Part shown: positions 14,878 through 24,048 of the stretch, in pieces
How positions within the stretch are numbered: the stretch's first letter is position 1
Layout of the letters: every line of letters starts with the position of its first letter
Assembly (NCBI GenBank): GCA_040876735.1
Contig: JBBDPC010000118.1
Span: forward strand, 1-64,000
DNA: 64,000 nt
From: Natronomicrosphaera sp040876735
Lineage (GTDB): Bacteria; Planctomycetota; Phycisphaerae; Phycisphaerales; Phycisphaeraceae
Reading direction: 5' to 3'
Program-made: the position numbers and the translations under genes
Notes under the pieces: generated by a model
Databases searched by the model: none
What the model was told of the DNA's origin: nothing
Seen by the model: only the letters and a program-made list of their open reading frames with translations

Positions 14878-15930
14878 TTGGCCGTGACCCTTCAACAGAT
14901 TGCCGCGACCTCCGGCGTGCACCCGTCTTCGGTGTCGCGCATTCTCAACGGGAAAGAAACTCAGTACGGCATCGGCCGGCAGGCGGTTGAGAAGGTGCTC
15001 GGCGCGGCCCGGGCGTTGGGCTACCGGCCCAACGCCGCAGCGCAGGCCACGCGGACCGGCCGGTTCAATGCGGTGGCCTTGCTCCAGTCGCAGGCAGCGG
15101 GGCGGTCGACGCTGCCGATGCCGCTGTTGCAAGGCATCTGTGATGATCTGGCCGAGCAGGACATGCATCTGCTCATCACGCGTCTGCCGGACGCCAAGCT
15201 GACCGACGCCAGCGTCGTTCCGCGCCTGTTGCGCATGTGGCTGGCCGATGGACTGCTGGTGAACTACACCGACCGCATCCCAGAGAAGATGATCGCATTG
15301 ATCCGCAGCCATCAGATGCCCTCGGTCTGGATGAACACCAAGCTCGAGGCGGACTGCATTCACCTTGATGACCGCCGGGCGGGCCGGGAGGCCACCGAGC
15401 ATCTGTTGGCGCTGGACCACCAGCGCATCGCTTACCTGGATGTCGCGCACAGCATGAAGACGTTGTGTCGCGATCACTACAGCGCGCGTGATCGGGCCGT
15501 CGGCTACAGCGAGGCGATGAAGGCGGCTGGGCTGACGCCACACGTAATGCGATTCGATCGGCGGCCTTCGGAGGGTGAAGTTTCACCATGGGTGTGTCAG
15601 AACGTTTTCGACACGGCTGACCGTCCGACAGCGGTGATCGGCTATGGCTGGAAAGAGGTGTCGCATGTTGCGGTGGCGGCGTTGCAGCGTGGCGTGCAAC
15701 TCGGGAAGGATCTGTCGCTGATGCACATGAGCACCGCGGGTGATCCGTCCGGCAGCCGGTTGGGCGGGATCACCTTCACGCATATGGCGGCGGAACTGAG
15801 AGCGATGGCCCGTGAGGCGGTGCAGATGTTGCTTGAGAAAATCGTCGATCCACAAACCACGCTCGCCCCGCGAACATTGCCGTTCACCCACATCGAAGGG
15901 CTGACCACGGGCCGCCGGCGTGACGCGTGA
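14878..15930 (+). CDS. LacI-family transcriptional regulator (first paralogue)
   Basis: 350 residues. The DNA-binding helix-turn-helix is VTLQQIAATSGVHPSSVSRILNG, with the hinge LGYRPNAAAQATRTGRF. The sugar-sensing part shows WLADGLLVNY, MPSVWMN, HLDDRRAGREATEHLL and HYSARDRAVGY, shared closely with the three other LacI proteins here. The start is taken as TTG at 14878, ten bases after GGAG, which aligns with the MVTL start of the paralogue at 18435; GTG at 14884 is possible. An upstream in-frame ATG would add a hydrophobic leader foreign to the family. It faces the phosphoesterase operon and precedes the isomerase-like gene, so it probably controls both. Confidence 0.9.
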   Translation: MAVTLQQIAATSGVHPSSVSRILNGKETQYGIGRQAVEKVLGAARALGYRPNAAAQATRTGRFNAVALLQSQAAGRSTLPMPLLQGICDDLAEQDMHLLITRLPDAKLTDASVVPRLLRMWLADGLLVNYTDRIPEKMIALIRSHQMPSVWMNTKLEADCIHLDDRRAGREATEHLLALDHQRIAYLDVAHSMKTLCRDHYSARDRAVGYSEAMKAAGLTPHVMRFDRRPSEGEVSPWVCQNVFDTADRPTAVIGYGWKEVSHVAVAALQRGVQLGKDLSLMHMSTAGDPSGSRLGGITFTHMAAELRAMAREAVQMLLEKIVDPQTTLAPRTLPFTHIEGLTTGRRRDA

Positions 15931-16036
15931 CAGGTTCTCGCATGGACGGAAGTTCTCTTGGATGCCGATTCCCACGAAGTCGTCGACACCGGCGGCAACC
16001 CCCGCAATTGATCCACATCCGGTATAAGGAACTCCC

Positions 16037-16825
16037 ATGGCCATCAAGCAAAGCGTCGTTGTCCCGATCTTTCACGAGCCGGACCAGCCCAGGGAGGCGT
16101 TCTGCCAGCAGATGGCGGAGGTCGGCCTGGACGGGATCGAACTCTGGGGCCGGGCGGAGTGCACCGCCTGGGCCGAGGCGGCGCGGTCGGCGGGATTGAC
16201 GCTGGTCAGCTTCGTGGGGCACGGCACGCTTGAGCACGGCCTGAACGATCCCGACGCCCATGACCGCATTGAGCAGGAGTTGCGCGACGCGATCGACGTC
16301 GCCGCCGCGCATGGCGTGCCAGGCGTGATCGCCTTTGCGGGTAACCGCCGCACCGGGCAGAGCGACTACGACGGCATGGTTGTCTGCGCCAAGGGGCTTC
16401 GTCGCATCGCTGGCTACGCGGAGGAGCAAGGTGTCAACATCAACGTTGAGCTGCTCAACTCACGCGTCGATCACCCCGCCTACCTCGCCGACGCGAGCGA
16501 CTGGGGCTATGCCTTGTGCGAAATGGTCGATCGTCCGCGCGTTAAATTGCTGTTTGACATTTACCACATGCAGATCATGGAGGGCAATGTCATTGCCAAC
16601 CTCCAGCGCGGGATTCGGTGGATTGGTCACGTTCATACCGCCGGCGTCCCGGGCCGGCACGACCTGGACGACACACAGGAACTGAACTACACCGGCATCT
16701 GTCGAGCCCTGGCCGAGGCGGGCTATGACGGCTACGTGGGGCACGAATTCTGGCCGCGCGGCGAAAAGCTCGCGGCGCTGCGCCAGGCACGTGCGTTGTG
16801 CGACGTCGGCATTTCGGCACGGTAG
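16037..16825 (+). CDS. Hydroxypyruvate isomerase-like TIM-barrel sugar isomerase
   Basis: 262 residues of the xylose-isomerase-like TIM-barrel family, closest in motif pattern to hydroxypyruvate isomerase. NVELLNSRVDHP, LLFDIYHMQIMEGN, HVHTAGVPGRHDLDDTQELNY and YVGHEFWPRG carry the acidic and histidine ligands of the metal site. No signal peptide. AAGGA lies seven to eight bases before the ATG. It probably interconverts a keto/aldo pair from sugar breakdown; the exact substrate cannot be read from sequence, and related proteins include sugar epimerases. It follows the LacI gene by about 106 bases on the same strand and meets the sulfatase gene end to end. Confidence 0.8.
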   Translation: MAIKQSVVVPIFHEPDQPREAFCQQMAEVGLDGIELWGRAECTAWAEAARSAGLTLVSFVGHGTLEHGLNDPDAHDRIEQELRDAIDVAAAHGVPGVIAFAGNRRTGQSDYDGMVVCAKGLRRIAGYAEEQGVNINVELLNSRVDHPAYLADASDWGYALCEMVDRPRVKLLFDIYHMQIMEGNVIANLQRGIRWIGHVHTAGVPGRHDLDDTQELNYTGICRALAEAGYDGYVGHEFWPRGEKLAALRQARALCDVGISAR

Positions 16826-16885
16826 ATCAGTGCCGTCTCACCATCTGGACCCATGCTTACGACGGACCAGCGCCCGAACACCGCC

Positions 16886-18217
16886 CTACACGTCCCACTG
16901 GTTGTGGAGAATCGCCATTGCTCGCTTCTGGCACGGCGGGACGGGGATCCCGCGGAGCAACGGATCATCGGTGGCGTGCATCCACTGCCGCAACCGATCT
17001 TTGAGGTCAGACAGGACGTCGGCGTGAGCCGGATCGTCGCACAGGTTGCGCAGTTGCAGCGGATCGTCCTGGAGGTCGTAGAGTTCCAGCGGCGGCGCGG
17101 CGCCATGCGGCGTGAAGTGATGCCACGGCTCGGTCACCTCGGGGATGAGCGCGAGTCCCTGCTCCGTGGAGAAAGGCTTGTCCGTGGTGGCGTTGAGGAT
17201 CAGGCGGTGTCGATCTGAGCGAACACCGCGCCGCGGCGCGAAAAAGGGGGCATTGAAGAAGGTGAGTTCGGCGAAGACCTGCTCGTTGGGCGTAAACGGC
17301 TCCGCATCAAGCAACGGCCGGTAGCTGCGCCCCTGCACTCGATCCGGCCGATCCAGATTCAGTGCATCGAGAATCATGGGGGTGTGGTCCATGTGGCTGA
17401 TCAGTTCTTGATAGACCTTGCCGCCGGTCCAGCCTCGGGCCGGCCAACGGACCAGCAGCGCCGCTTCCATCGCTGCTTCGTATAGCGAGCCTTTCGCTCG
17501 CGGGAACGGGATGCCGTGGTCCGCGGTGAACAGGACGAGCGTGTTGTCCGCCTGGCCTGATTCCTCCAGCGCGACAAGCACCCGTTCGATCCCGGTGTTG
17601 AGGCTGCGGATCGCGCCCTGGAAGGCGGCAAAGCGTTGACGCGCCGCGTCGTTGTCGATCAGCCAGGGCGGAACGGTGACGCCCCGGCTGTCATCGGGCG
17701 TCGCGCCGCCCCAGTCAAAAGGCGTGTGCGGCTCGAAGAAACCGAGGTGGAAGTACCAGGGATCGCCCGCCGTCCCCGCCGCGGCGGTTGTGTGAATGCG
17801 CTGCGCGGCGATCTCGGCGATCTCGGCGGCCGTCCCCTGCGGATCGACATGATGTGCGGTATAGCCCCAGCGCGTGGCGGGGCTGTGCGTTTCGTGCATC
17901 GTGCCAAACTGCTCGCACCGGTAGCCGGCCTCGGCGAGGTAACCGGCCAGATGCACCTCATCGTCGTTCATGTCCCAACCGAAGCCGCCATGGGCCAGCC
18001 CGTTGACGCCCGTGCTGTGGGGACAGCGCCCGGTGAAGATCGACGCCCGGCTGGGGCTGCAGAACGGCGCGGTGCAGAACGCACGATCGAAACGCACCCC
18101 TTCTTCAGCCAGCCGATCCAGCGCCGGCGTGTGAACGGTTGAAACGCCGTAGCATCCCAGGTGCCGGCCGATGTCGTGGGAAGTGATGAGCAGGATGTTG
18201 GGACGTGCGTCAGTCAT
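16886..18217 (-). CDS. Formylglycine-dependent sulfatase
   Basis: 443 residues of the S1 (arylsulfatase/alkaline phosphatase) family. PNILLITSHDIGRHLGCYG carries the first metal ligands. CSPSRASIFTGRCPHSTG is the modification site, with cysteine converted to formylglycine. LFTADHGIPFPRAKGSLYE is the second metal and lysine region. No signal peptide is visible, so it may act in the cytoplasm, as many planctomycete sulfatases seem to. The ATG at 18217 is preferred over 18241 because the protein then begins right at the family's first strand. It diverges from the LacI gene at 18435 and is probably regulated by it. The short form and lack of a large C-terminal domain resemble sulfamidase-like members. 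Confidence 0.9.
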   Translation of the reverse strand: MTDARPNILLITSHDIGRHLGCYGVSTVHTPALDRLAEEGVRFDRAFCTAPFCSPSRASIFTGRCPHSTGVNGLAHGGFGWDMNDDEVHLAGYLAEAGYRCEQFGTMHETHSPATRWGYTAHHVDPQGTAAEIAEIAAQRIHTTAAAGTAGDPWYFHLGFFEPHTPFDWGGATPDDSRGVTVPPWLIDNDAARQRFAAFQGAIRSLNTGIERVLVALEESGQADNTLVLFTADHGIPFPRAKGSLYEAAMEAALLVRWPARGWTGGKVYQELISHMDHTPMILDALNLDRPDRVQGRSYRPLLDAEPFTPNEQVFAELTFFNAPFFAPRRGVRSDRHRLILNATTDKPFSTEQGLALIPEVTEPWHHFTPHGAAPPLELYDLQDDPLQLRNLCDDPAHADVLSDLKDRLRQWMHATDDPLLRGIPVPPCQKRAMAILHNQWDV

Positions 18218-18298
18218 GTCGCATTCGGTCCTGTTGTTCAATCAGTGGGTGGATTTCTGTTGACCGACCTTGGCGCGGGAGGCCGTGCCAAGTAAAAT

Positions 18299-18335
18299 AA
18301 CAACGTTCTCAAATTATTTCTAACAACGCTCTCAA
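18299..18335. promoter_or_regulatory. Paired LacI-type operators between sulfatase and LacI
   Basis: AACAACGTTCTCAA (18299-18312) and AACAACGCTCTCAA (18322-18335) are direct repeats 23 bases apart, about two helical turns. Each is an imperfect palindrome centred on CG. They lie in the 217-bp divergent promoter region between starts at 18217 and 18435 and are the likely target of the LacI protein encoded at 18435. Confidence 0.6.
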
Positions 18336-18434
18336 TTTTACTTTTGCTGCACGGCCCCTCTCGCACGATGGACACGCGAAACCGGCCAGCATGTCGGCCT
18401 CAATGACGGCCCTTTTTCTTCAGGACACCTCGCG

Positions 18435-19508
18435 ATGGTCACACTGGCTGAAATCGCTCAACAGGTTGGAGTTTCAACGCACACGGTTTCCCGCGTGCTC
18501 AACGGCGGGTTCAAGGGCACTTACCCCAAGGTGGTTCGCCGGGCCGAGCGGATCCGGCAGGTCGCCGAGGAACTGGGGTACCGGCCCAATGCCGCGGCGC
18601 AGGCGGTCTGCAGCGGGCGTTTCGGCGTTCTTGGGTTGCTGATGAGTTGGACGAGGCACTACAGCCATCTGCCCCACCAGCTTTTGAGCGGCCTGCACGA
18701 CGCCGCTGAAAGCTGGGGCGAGCATTTGGCGCTGGGGCGCGTCCCCGATGAAAAGCTGTCGCAAGAAGGCTGGTTGCCTGAAATTCTGCGGCGGTGGTCG
18801 GTGGACGGCCTGCTGATTAACTACCACTATCACCTGCCGGCGGGTATGGCTGAGCAGATTCGGCGTCGCCGCATTCCGGCGGTGTGGATCAACGCGGATC
18901 AGCCGTTCGATTGCGTTCGCCCCGACGATGCCGACGCCGGCCGTCGCCTGACTGAGCATCTGCTCGAGCGCGGCCACCAGCGGATCGCGTATATGGACCG
19001 CTCGCACGGCCAGGCGGAACTGGCCCAGGAGCACTACAGCGCCGTCGACCGCGCCGCGGGCTATGAACTGGCGATGCGCAATGCCCGCCTCACCCCCCGC
19101 ATCGTTCGTCCGGATCGCAAACTTGGACATCCCGAATCGTTCGAGCACGCTCGAGCGCTGTGGCGGAGTGAGGATCGCCCAAGCGCGGTGATTACTTACG
19201 CACTTCCTCACGCTGAAATCGTCACTGTCGCCGCGGTGATGGAAGGCTTGGTGTGCGGCCGAGACCTGGAGGTGGGGACGTTCGACACCACGCCCGCGCA
19301 ACCGCATTTCGGCTACGCGCCGATCACGATGGTCGAGCCCTACCGCGATCTCGGACACGCCGCGGTAACGATGCTCCATCAAAAGATCCAGCGGCCTGAG
19401 CAGCAACGCCCGGTGAGCAAGCTGCCTTTCCGGCTGGTGACGGACGACACCGCCACTTCGCCCCAGACGCCGACGGCGGGAGGCCCGGCAACTCCCAAGG
19501 TCCAGTAG
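18435..19508 (+). CDS. LacI-family regulator of module 1 (second paralogue)
   Basis: 357 residues. The helix-turn-helix VTLAEIAQQVGVSTHTVSRVLNG is followed by the hinge LGYRPNAAAQAVCSGRFGV. The effector domain shares KLSQEGWLPEILRRWSVDGLLINY, IPAVWIN, RPDDADAGRRLTEHLLERGHQRIAYMD and HYSAVDRAAGYELAM with the other three paralogues. AGGA lies about nine bases before the ATG. The PEP-CTERM gene starts 72 bases after its stop on the same strand with no obvious terminator, so the two may be cotranscribed. It probably controls the divergent sulfatase and the downstream module through the operator pair at 18299-18335. Its ligand is unknown. Confidence 0.92.
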   Translation: MVTLAEIAQQVGVSTHTVSRVLNGGFKGTYPKVVRRAERIRQVAEELGYRPNAAAQAVCSGRFGVLGLLMSWTRHYSHLPHQLLSGLHDAAESWGEHLALGRVPDEKLSQEGWLPEILRRWSVDGLLINYHYHLPAGMAEQIRRRRIPAVWINADQPFDCVRPDDADAGRRLTEHLLERGHQRIAYMDRSHGQAELAQEHYSAVDRAAGYELAMRNARLTPRIVRPDRKLGHPESFEHARALWRSEDRPSAVITYALPHAEIVTVAAVMEGLVCGRDLEVGTFDTTPAQPHFGYAPITMVEPYRDLGHAAVTMLHQKIQRPEQQRPVSKLPFRLVTDDTATSPQTPTAGGPATPKVQ

Positions 19509-19580
19509 GAAATGCCCATCTCACCGTTGTCACGTAAAGCAGCGGTTTCGTTTCTTTTCTCATTTGCAGGAGGATTTGTC

Positions 19581-20468
19581 ATGACTCGCAACACACTTTC
19601 CCTCACGTTGGGCGGGCTTTTAGTCGGCACCGCAAGCCTGCTGGGCTCACCCGCGCCAGCCGCCACCACGGTCGACAGCGGCTCGTGGTACGACACGGGC
19701 AACTGGGACACCGGCGCACTGCCCGGAGATGGCGACACCGAGGACGCGTTCATCGACAGCGCTCACACGATTGACGTCGACCAGGCAGGCTCATCGACCC
19801 AGGATGTCTCCGGCACCTTGCGCAATGTCTACGTCAATGGCACGCTCAACGTGACCGCCGGCACGCTCGCGACCGATGGCGGCGGAGCCAACGGTCGCCT
19901 TCACATTGGCGACACGGCCAGTGGGATGGGAAACCAGAGCGGTGGGACCGTCGATCTGCGAAGGGATCTCGTTATTCAAACTGGCAGCACCTATCAGATC
20001 ACCGACGGTTCCCTCCAGATCGGCGGCGACTTCACGCTCGATGGCACATTCACAGCGATCGGTTCCAGCCCCGTCATCGCCCTGGGGGGCGGCGATGACA
20101 TGCTCGGCAGCGGAACGCTGAATTTCATTGCCGACGCCAACGGTGTGGCCACCATCGATATCCCCGATGACGGCGATGGCACCGTGATCGAGAACATGGA
20201 CCTGGTCGTGGACCTCCTCAGTTATGACACGGGCAACGGTACCGAGATCGATCTCATCAACTACAAGCGGATCAGCGGCGCTGGTGCGTTCAACTCCGTG
20301 ACGATTCAAAACGGCACCGCCGACATTGAGTACGGCCACATCAGCGGGCCCGGCGGACCGTCCACGATCAAGCTTACGAATGTCGCCCCCATCCCCGAGC
20401 CAGCGAGTTTGGCGCTGCTGGGCCTCGGCGGGTTGATGATCGCCAGCCGGCGTCGGCGTCAGGCCTGA
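19581..20468 (+). CDS. PEP-CTERM surface protein of module 1
   Basis: 295 residues. A signal peptide (about 1-28, ending SPAPAA) is followed by repetitive beta-rich sequence such as GTLNVTAGTLATDGGGANGRLHIGD, typical of secreted beta-solenoid or autotransporter-like passengers. The C terminus is a classical PEP-CTERM sorting signal: PEPASLALLGLGGLMI followed by the basic tail ASRRRRQA. Such proteins are cut and anchored by an exosortase, which is not in this window. The start has GGAGGA eight bases upstream. First structural gene of module 1, before the pseudopilin. It may be a surface sugar-binding or scaffold protein; no catalytic domain is recognised. Confidence 0.9.
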   Translation: MTRNTLSLTLGGLLVGTASLLGSPAPAATTVDSGSWYDTGNWDTGALPGDGDTEDAFIDSAHTIDVDQAGSSTQDVSGTLRNVYVNGTLNVTAGTLATDGGGANGRLHIGDTASGMGNQSGGTVDLRRDLVIQTGSTYQITDGSLQIGGDFTLDGTFTAIGSSPVIALGGGDDMLGSGTLNFIADANGVATIDIPDDGDGTVIENMDLVVDLLSYDTGNGTEIDLINYKRISGAGAFNSVTIQNGTADIEYGHISGPGGPSTIKLTNVAPIPEPASLALLGLGGLMIASRRRRQA

Positions 20469-20485
20469 ATGGAGTCCCGAACGAC

Positions 20486-20515
20486 GCCGCCTCCGTCGGA
20501 AACGGCCGGGGCGGC
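20486..20515 (+). promoter_or_regulatory. Intercistronic hairpin, module 1
   Basis: GCCGCC (20486-20491) pairs with GGCGGC (20510-20515), and an inner CCGT/ACGG stem can form. It lies in the 82-bp gap between the PEP-CTERM stop and the pseudopilin start. There is no T run. Modules 2 and 3 have a GC-rich hairpin in the same place. Confidence 0.45.
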
Positions 20516-20550
20516 CTTATCGTCCCCAATTTCCTTTCAAGGAGTTCCTC

Positions 20551-21249
20551 ATGTTTCGCGACGCGCACAAGATGCCTGCCTTCACACTCATCGAGCTTCT
20601 GGTGGTTATTTCGATCATTGCGCTGCTGATCGCACTCCTCCTGCCGGCGCTGCAGCAAGCTCGGGAAGTTGCTCGTCGCACGCAATGCGCGGCAAATGTG
20701 CGACAGATCAACCTTGGACACCATATGTACGCCAACGACCATGGTGAGACCTATGCCCCGTCCGCGCCGGTGCTCGGCACCGGCGGCCACGCGTCGAACA
20801 TCCGGCGATCTGGAATGTGGGTCGGTCATGGCCTGCTGTGGCATTACGACTACATCAAGGACGCGCGGGCTTTTTATGATCCCGCCTGGGATCCCGAGGA
20901 TAGCGCGACCTATGGCGGCTCGGACGGCTGGCCCACGAATGGCGATCCAGAAGATGAAGACGGGATCGTCAGCAACTACTACATCCGCAACACGATCGAA
21001 GACAGCAACGGAGACTCACGGACGGTGAGCACCCTCGATGACTCCCATGTGAGTGCGCTGGTGGGCAACTTCGGCTCTGCGGAAAGACGCCACCGCGGCG
21101 AGGGGCACAATGTCGCCTTTGCCGACGGCCATGCCGCATGGCGTGCGGACAGCGAGGGACTTTACAATCTCTCTGAGTACAGTTGGCCTGGGCACAAGAG
21201 TCTTGAGGCTTACTATCTGGACGTGCTCGACAAGCCTTGGGGTAACTGA
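20551..21249 (+). CDS. Type II secretion-like pseudopilin (H-X9-DG type), module 1
   Basis: 232 residues. A short basic leader ends PA and is followed by FTLIELLVVISIIALLIALLLPAL, the class III prepilin signal and stalk helix with glutamate at position +5; position -1 is Ala rather than Gly. The C terminus holds RHRGEGHNVAFADGHAAWR, the processing-associated H-X9-DG-like motif common in planctomycetes. AAGGAG lies six to seven bases before the ATG. It would be processed by a prepilin peptidase and assembled into a pilus-like fibre or act as a minor pseudopilin; no such machinery is in this window. It lies between the PEP-CTERM gene and the family X gene. Confidence 0.92.
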   Translation: MFRDAHKMPAFTLIELLVVISIIALLIALLLPALQQAREVARRTQCAANVRQINLGHHMYANDHGETYAPSAPVLGTGGHASNIRRSGMWVGHGLLWHYDYIKDARAFYDPAWDPEDSATYGGSDGWPTNGDPEDEDGIVSNYYIRNTIEDSNGDSRTVSTLDDSHVSALVGNFGSAERRHRGEGHNVAFADGHAAWRADSEGLYNLSEYSWPGHKSLEAYYLDVLDKPWGN

Positions 21250-21301
21250 TTTCGCTACGTGTCAAACTGAGATTCGCTCATCTAATTGTGAAGGATGATT
21301 C

Positions 21302-22885
21302 ATGCCAAGGCACCCGATGATGGGTCTGTGTACTGCTTTGTTCCTGTTTCTTGGAGTCGGTTCGGTTGCTTCCGCGGTCGAGCAAGGCGCAGGCACGGTG
21401 ACACTTGTCGATGGTGCGCAGGTTGAAGCCGAAGTGCTGTTCGAGCATCCGGCGGTCGAACGGCTCATCGTCCGCTCACCGGAGCATCGCACGGTGCAGA
21501 GCCTGGACCTGGAACAGGTGCATGCCGTGACGGTGAACGGCCGCACGACGACTTACGCCGACCGTCGTGAATTGAGCGAACCCGAGCGGATTGAACGGGA
21601 GCGCAACGGCCTCTGGGGCGATGAGGCGGGCGAGGGTCAACTCGGGCGGTATGCCAGGGAATCGTGGGACCCGCGGCCACTGCTCGTCTGGGCCCAGCCG
21701 GGCACGAGCGGCGACGCAATGGATGCGGCGAACTGGCTGGATGAGCACGGCGAGCCGCTGGCCGAGATGCCCTGGCAGGAAGGGCAACGCGGCCGTCGAC
21801 GGAGTGCAGGAAGGGCGTTCGATGGCGATGTGCTACTGCCCGCGGCGGCGGACACCTACGAAGTGCTCCAGCCAGGCCAGCGCGATCACCTGGAGCCGGT
21901 CGCGCTGCGTCACCTCACGGTCGAAGCCAACGCCAGCTACCGCGTGCGCTACACCGTCCACGGCAACCTGTGGGTCAAAGACGACGCCGCTCTCGGCAAA
22001 GGTACGCAGACCGGCGGCCTGGGCAGCGGCGACACCAACAAGCACACCTTCGCACGGTTCTGCAACTACCACGACGAGCCCGAGCATCAGGACGCGGTGC
22101 CGCCGGAGAATCGATGGGCCTACGCTCCAATCATTTCCCATTGGGTCCGGATCGACACCGGCGAGCAAGGCAGCCTGGAGATCGTCGGGCAAAGCCGGGG
22201 CCCCAGCGACCGCGCCACGCTCAGGCGAGGCCAACTGATCATTTCCAAAGACAGCTATCTCGGCAATGGGCCTCGCGGCAGCTTTTACAACGAGCCGGGC
22301 ACGACCGTGGTCCTGCTCGACGGCGCCCGCATCGGCAGCCCCATGGCGTTGAACTCGAACAACCGGGCCACGTATGGGATCGGTGGAACGCTGCTGTTCG
22401 GCCATCCTGACAAGCCACTGACGCGCGACCTTATTTTCAGTGCGACTCACTTTCCCAAGGACGAGATTCAGCCTGACGCCTCACCGGCCGATCGGACCAG
22501 TGGTGCAAGTTTCGTCCTCGGGCCCGAAGGGCGCATGGTCGTCCACAGTGTCGACCCGGCCCGGGCGCGGGTTGTTTTCCGACCCCGCTCCAGGCTACTT
22601 CCGGTCAGCCAGTATGCCGTCGACCGCGAATACTGGCGGCACATCGACCGCCGGGGCGACACCTACTATCCCCCCAAGCCCGAGTTCTGGGAATTGCCGG
22701 ATATTCCCACCGGCGTCGCCGCCGTCTTCCGCGGTCAGACCGACTTCAACGGCGTACACTTCGACGGCTTCTACGAACACGGCATCGTCGTCCGGGCCCA
22801 AGATCGCCAGCGCTGGCAGAATGTGACCTTCGGCGACCATAACTACGCCGAGCGCGGCAAGCTTTTCCGCGATTTGGAGCCGTAA
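21302..22885 (+). CDS. Secreted protein of uncharacterised family X, short form
   Basis: 527 residues with a signal peptide (about 1-25, ending SVASA). I do not recognise the family. It shares long blocks with the proteins at 59621 and at the right window edge: GTVTLVDGAQVEAEVLF, HLTVEANASYRVRYTVHGNLWVKD, GTQTGGLGSGD, YLGNGPRGSFY, GGTLLFGHPDKPLTRDL, DIPTGVAAVFRGQTDFNGVHFDGFY. The pattern (glycines, alternating hydrophobics, GTLLFGH) suggests an extracellular beta-helix, but no catalytic residues are evident. It lacks the C-terminal chitobiase-like and F5/8 C-like domains of the copy at 59621. AAGGA lies seven to eight bases before the ATG. Last gene of module 1, 52 bases after the pseudopilin. 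Confidence 0.75.
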   Translation: MPRHPMMGLCTALFLFLGVGSVASAVEQGAGTVTLVDGAQVEAEVLFEHPAVERLIVRSPEHRTVQSLDLEQVHAVTVNGRTTTYADRRELSEPERIERERNGLWGDEAGEGQLGRYARESWDPRPLLVWAQPGTSGDAMDAANWLDEHGEPLAEMPWQEGQRGRRRSAGRAFDGDVLLPAAADTYEVLQPGQRDHLEPVALRHLTVEANASYRVRYTVHGNLWVKDDAALGKGTQTGGLGSGDTNKHTFARFCNYHDEPEHQDAVPPENRWAYAPIISHWVRIDTGEQGSLEIVGQSRGPSDRATLRRGQLIISKDSYLGNGPRGSFYNEPGTTVVLLDGARIGSPMALNSNNRATYGIGGTLLFGHPDKPLTRDLIFSATHFPKDEIQPDASPADRTSGASFVLGPEGRMVVHSVDPARARVVFRPRSRLLPVSQYAVDREYWRHIDRRGDTYYPPKPEFWELPDIPTGVAAVFRGQTDFNGVHFDGFYEHGIVVRAQDRQRWQNVTFGDHNYAERGKLFRDLEP

Positions 22886-22995
22886 GCGATCTGGTAAGAT
22901 CGGTGCCTGTAGATTCAGTGCGCGAGGCTTGGGCACAAGGGCCGGTCGACCGAAGCGGGTGTTGATCAAAGATGAGCCGAAGGCGCGAGCAACGA

Positions 22996-23676
22996 ATGAG
23001 TCAGACCAGTGTACCGCAGTGGGCCAGCGATCCGGAGTTATTCAAGCTGGTGCGACATGAGCTTTACACGCCTGTGGTTGGCGATGTGCTCGATGCGCTG
23101 GGGCACTACCACCGCTTCCTGCCTCAGCCGATTCAGCCGATGGTCGAGGCGATGCGGGTGGTGGGGCGGGCGATGCCGGCATTGATGATCGACGTCCACG
23201 GTCCGCAGCAACAGCCGTTCGGCAAGCTCACCGAAGCGCTGGACCAGCTTCAGCCGGGTGAGGTTTACCTTGCCGCCGGTGGCGCGATGCGTTGCGCCTA
23301 TTGGGGGGAGATTCTCACCGCCACGGCCAAGGCCCGCGGCGCGGTCGGGGCCGTGATCGATGGCTTTCACCGCGACACGCCCAAGGTGCTGGAGCAGGAC
23401 TGGCCGGTCTTCAGCCGGGGGCGTTACGCCCAGGACTCGGCGGTGCGGACGCAGGTGGCCGAGTACCGCGTGCCGATCGAGATCGGCGGCGTGTGGGTCG
23501 AGCCGGGCGACCTGGTCTTTGGTGATCTCGACGGTGTGGTGGTCGTGCCGCGGCGGGTTGAGAACAAAGTCATCGAGCAGGCGCTGGCCAAGGCCCGGGG
23601 TGAAAAGACGGTGCGCCAGGCCATTGAGGCGGGCATGAGCAGCACCGAAGCCTTTCAGGCCTACGGCATTCTCTAA
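22996..23676 (+). CDS. RraA / HMG-aldolase family protein
   Basis: 226 residues of the RraA-like fold, which includes 4-hydroxy-4-methyl-2-oxoglutarate / oxaloacetate-type aldolases and RNase E inhibitors. Key stretches are VVGDVLDALGHYHRFLPQ, AAGGAMRCAYWGEILTATAKARGAVGAVIDGFHRDT and PGDLVFGDLDGVVVVPRR, where the D-G-x-x-R-D-like motif and GD-D-G carry the metal and substrate site. The start could be ATG at 22972 or 22996; neither has a strong Shine-Dalgarno. First gene of a five-gene catabolic operon with a split UxaA dehydratase, an SDR and a sulfatase. Here it would most likely cleave a 2-keto acid into pyruvate and an aldehyde or acid (inferred). Confidence 0.82.
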   Translation: MSQTSVPQWASDPELFKLVRHELYTPVVGDVLDALGHYHRFLPQPIQPMVEAMRVVGRAMPALMIDVHGPQQQPFGKLTEALDQLQPGEVYLAAGGAMRCAYWGEILTATAKARGAVGAVIDGFHRDTPKVLEQDWPVFSRGRYAQDSAVRTQVAEYRVPIEIGGVWVEPGDLVFGDLDGVVVVPRRVENKVIEQALAKARGEKTVRQAIEAGMSSTEAFQAYGIL

Positions 23677-23718
23677 CATCCCGCCCGTCGCAACGCCCCC
23701 GTCCACGGAACACCTGCC

Positions 23719-24048
23719 ATGCCCACCCGCTGCTTCCGGATTCACCCGCAGGACAACGTCGCCACGTTGCTGGACGACGGTTCGCCCGGGCCCGCCGAGG
23801 TGCTCGGCCACACCGGGCCGGATCGGCTGGATCTGGTCGAAACAATCGAGTTGGGTCACAAGGTAGCCCTGTACGACATTGCCGAAGGCGAAGCGATCGT
23901 CAAGTATGGGGTGAGCATCGGCAGGGCTACCGCTGCTATTGCCGCAGGGCGCTGGGTCCACCTGCACAACTGCACCAGCCGGTTCGACGAGCGCAGTCAG
24001 ACCCTGGACGTCCGCACCGGCGCGACTACGGACACCCGCTATGAGTAA
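23719..24048 (+). CDS. UxaA-family dehydratase, small SAF subunit
   Basis: 109 residues forming a SAF domain like the N terminus of altronate and galactarate dehydratases: DNVATLLDDGSPG, LVETIELGHKVALYDIAEGEAIVKYGVSIGRAT and WVHLHNCTS. In many enzymes this domain is encoded apart from the large subunit, as here. Its reading frame overlaps the next gene by eight bases (ATGAGTAA), indicating translational coupling. With the large subunit it should remove water from a sugar acid; a sulfolactate sulfo-lyase (SuyA-like) is an alternative for this split arrangement. Confidence 0.85.
   Translation: MPTRCFRIHPQDNVATLLDDGSPGPAEVLGHTGPDRLDLVETIELGHKVALYDIAEGEAIVKYGVSIGRATAAIAAGRWVHLHNCTSRFDERSQTLDVRTGATTDTRYE

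Noticed and set aside
14776..14883. An N-terminal extension of the LacI protein at 14878
   Set aside because: It would run through the operator palindrome and place 34 extra residues before the helix-turn-helix, unlike all paralogues.
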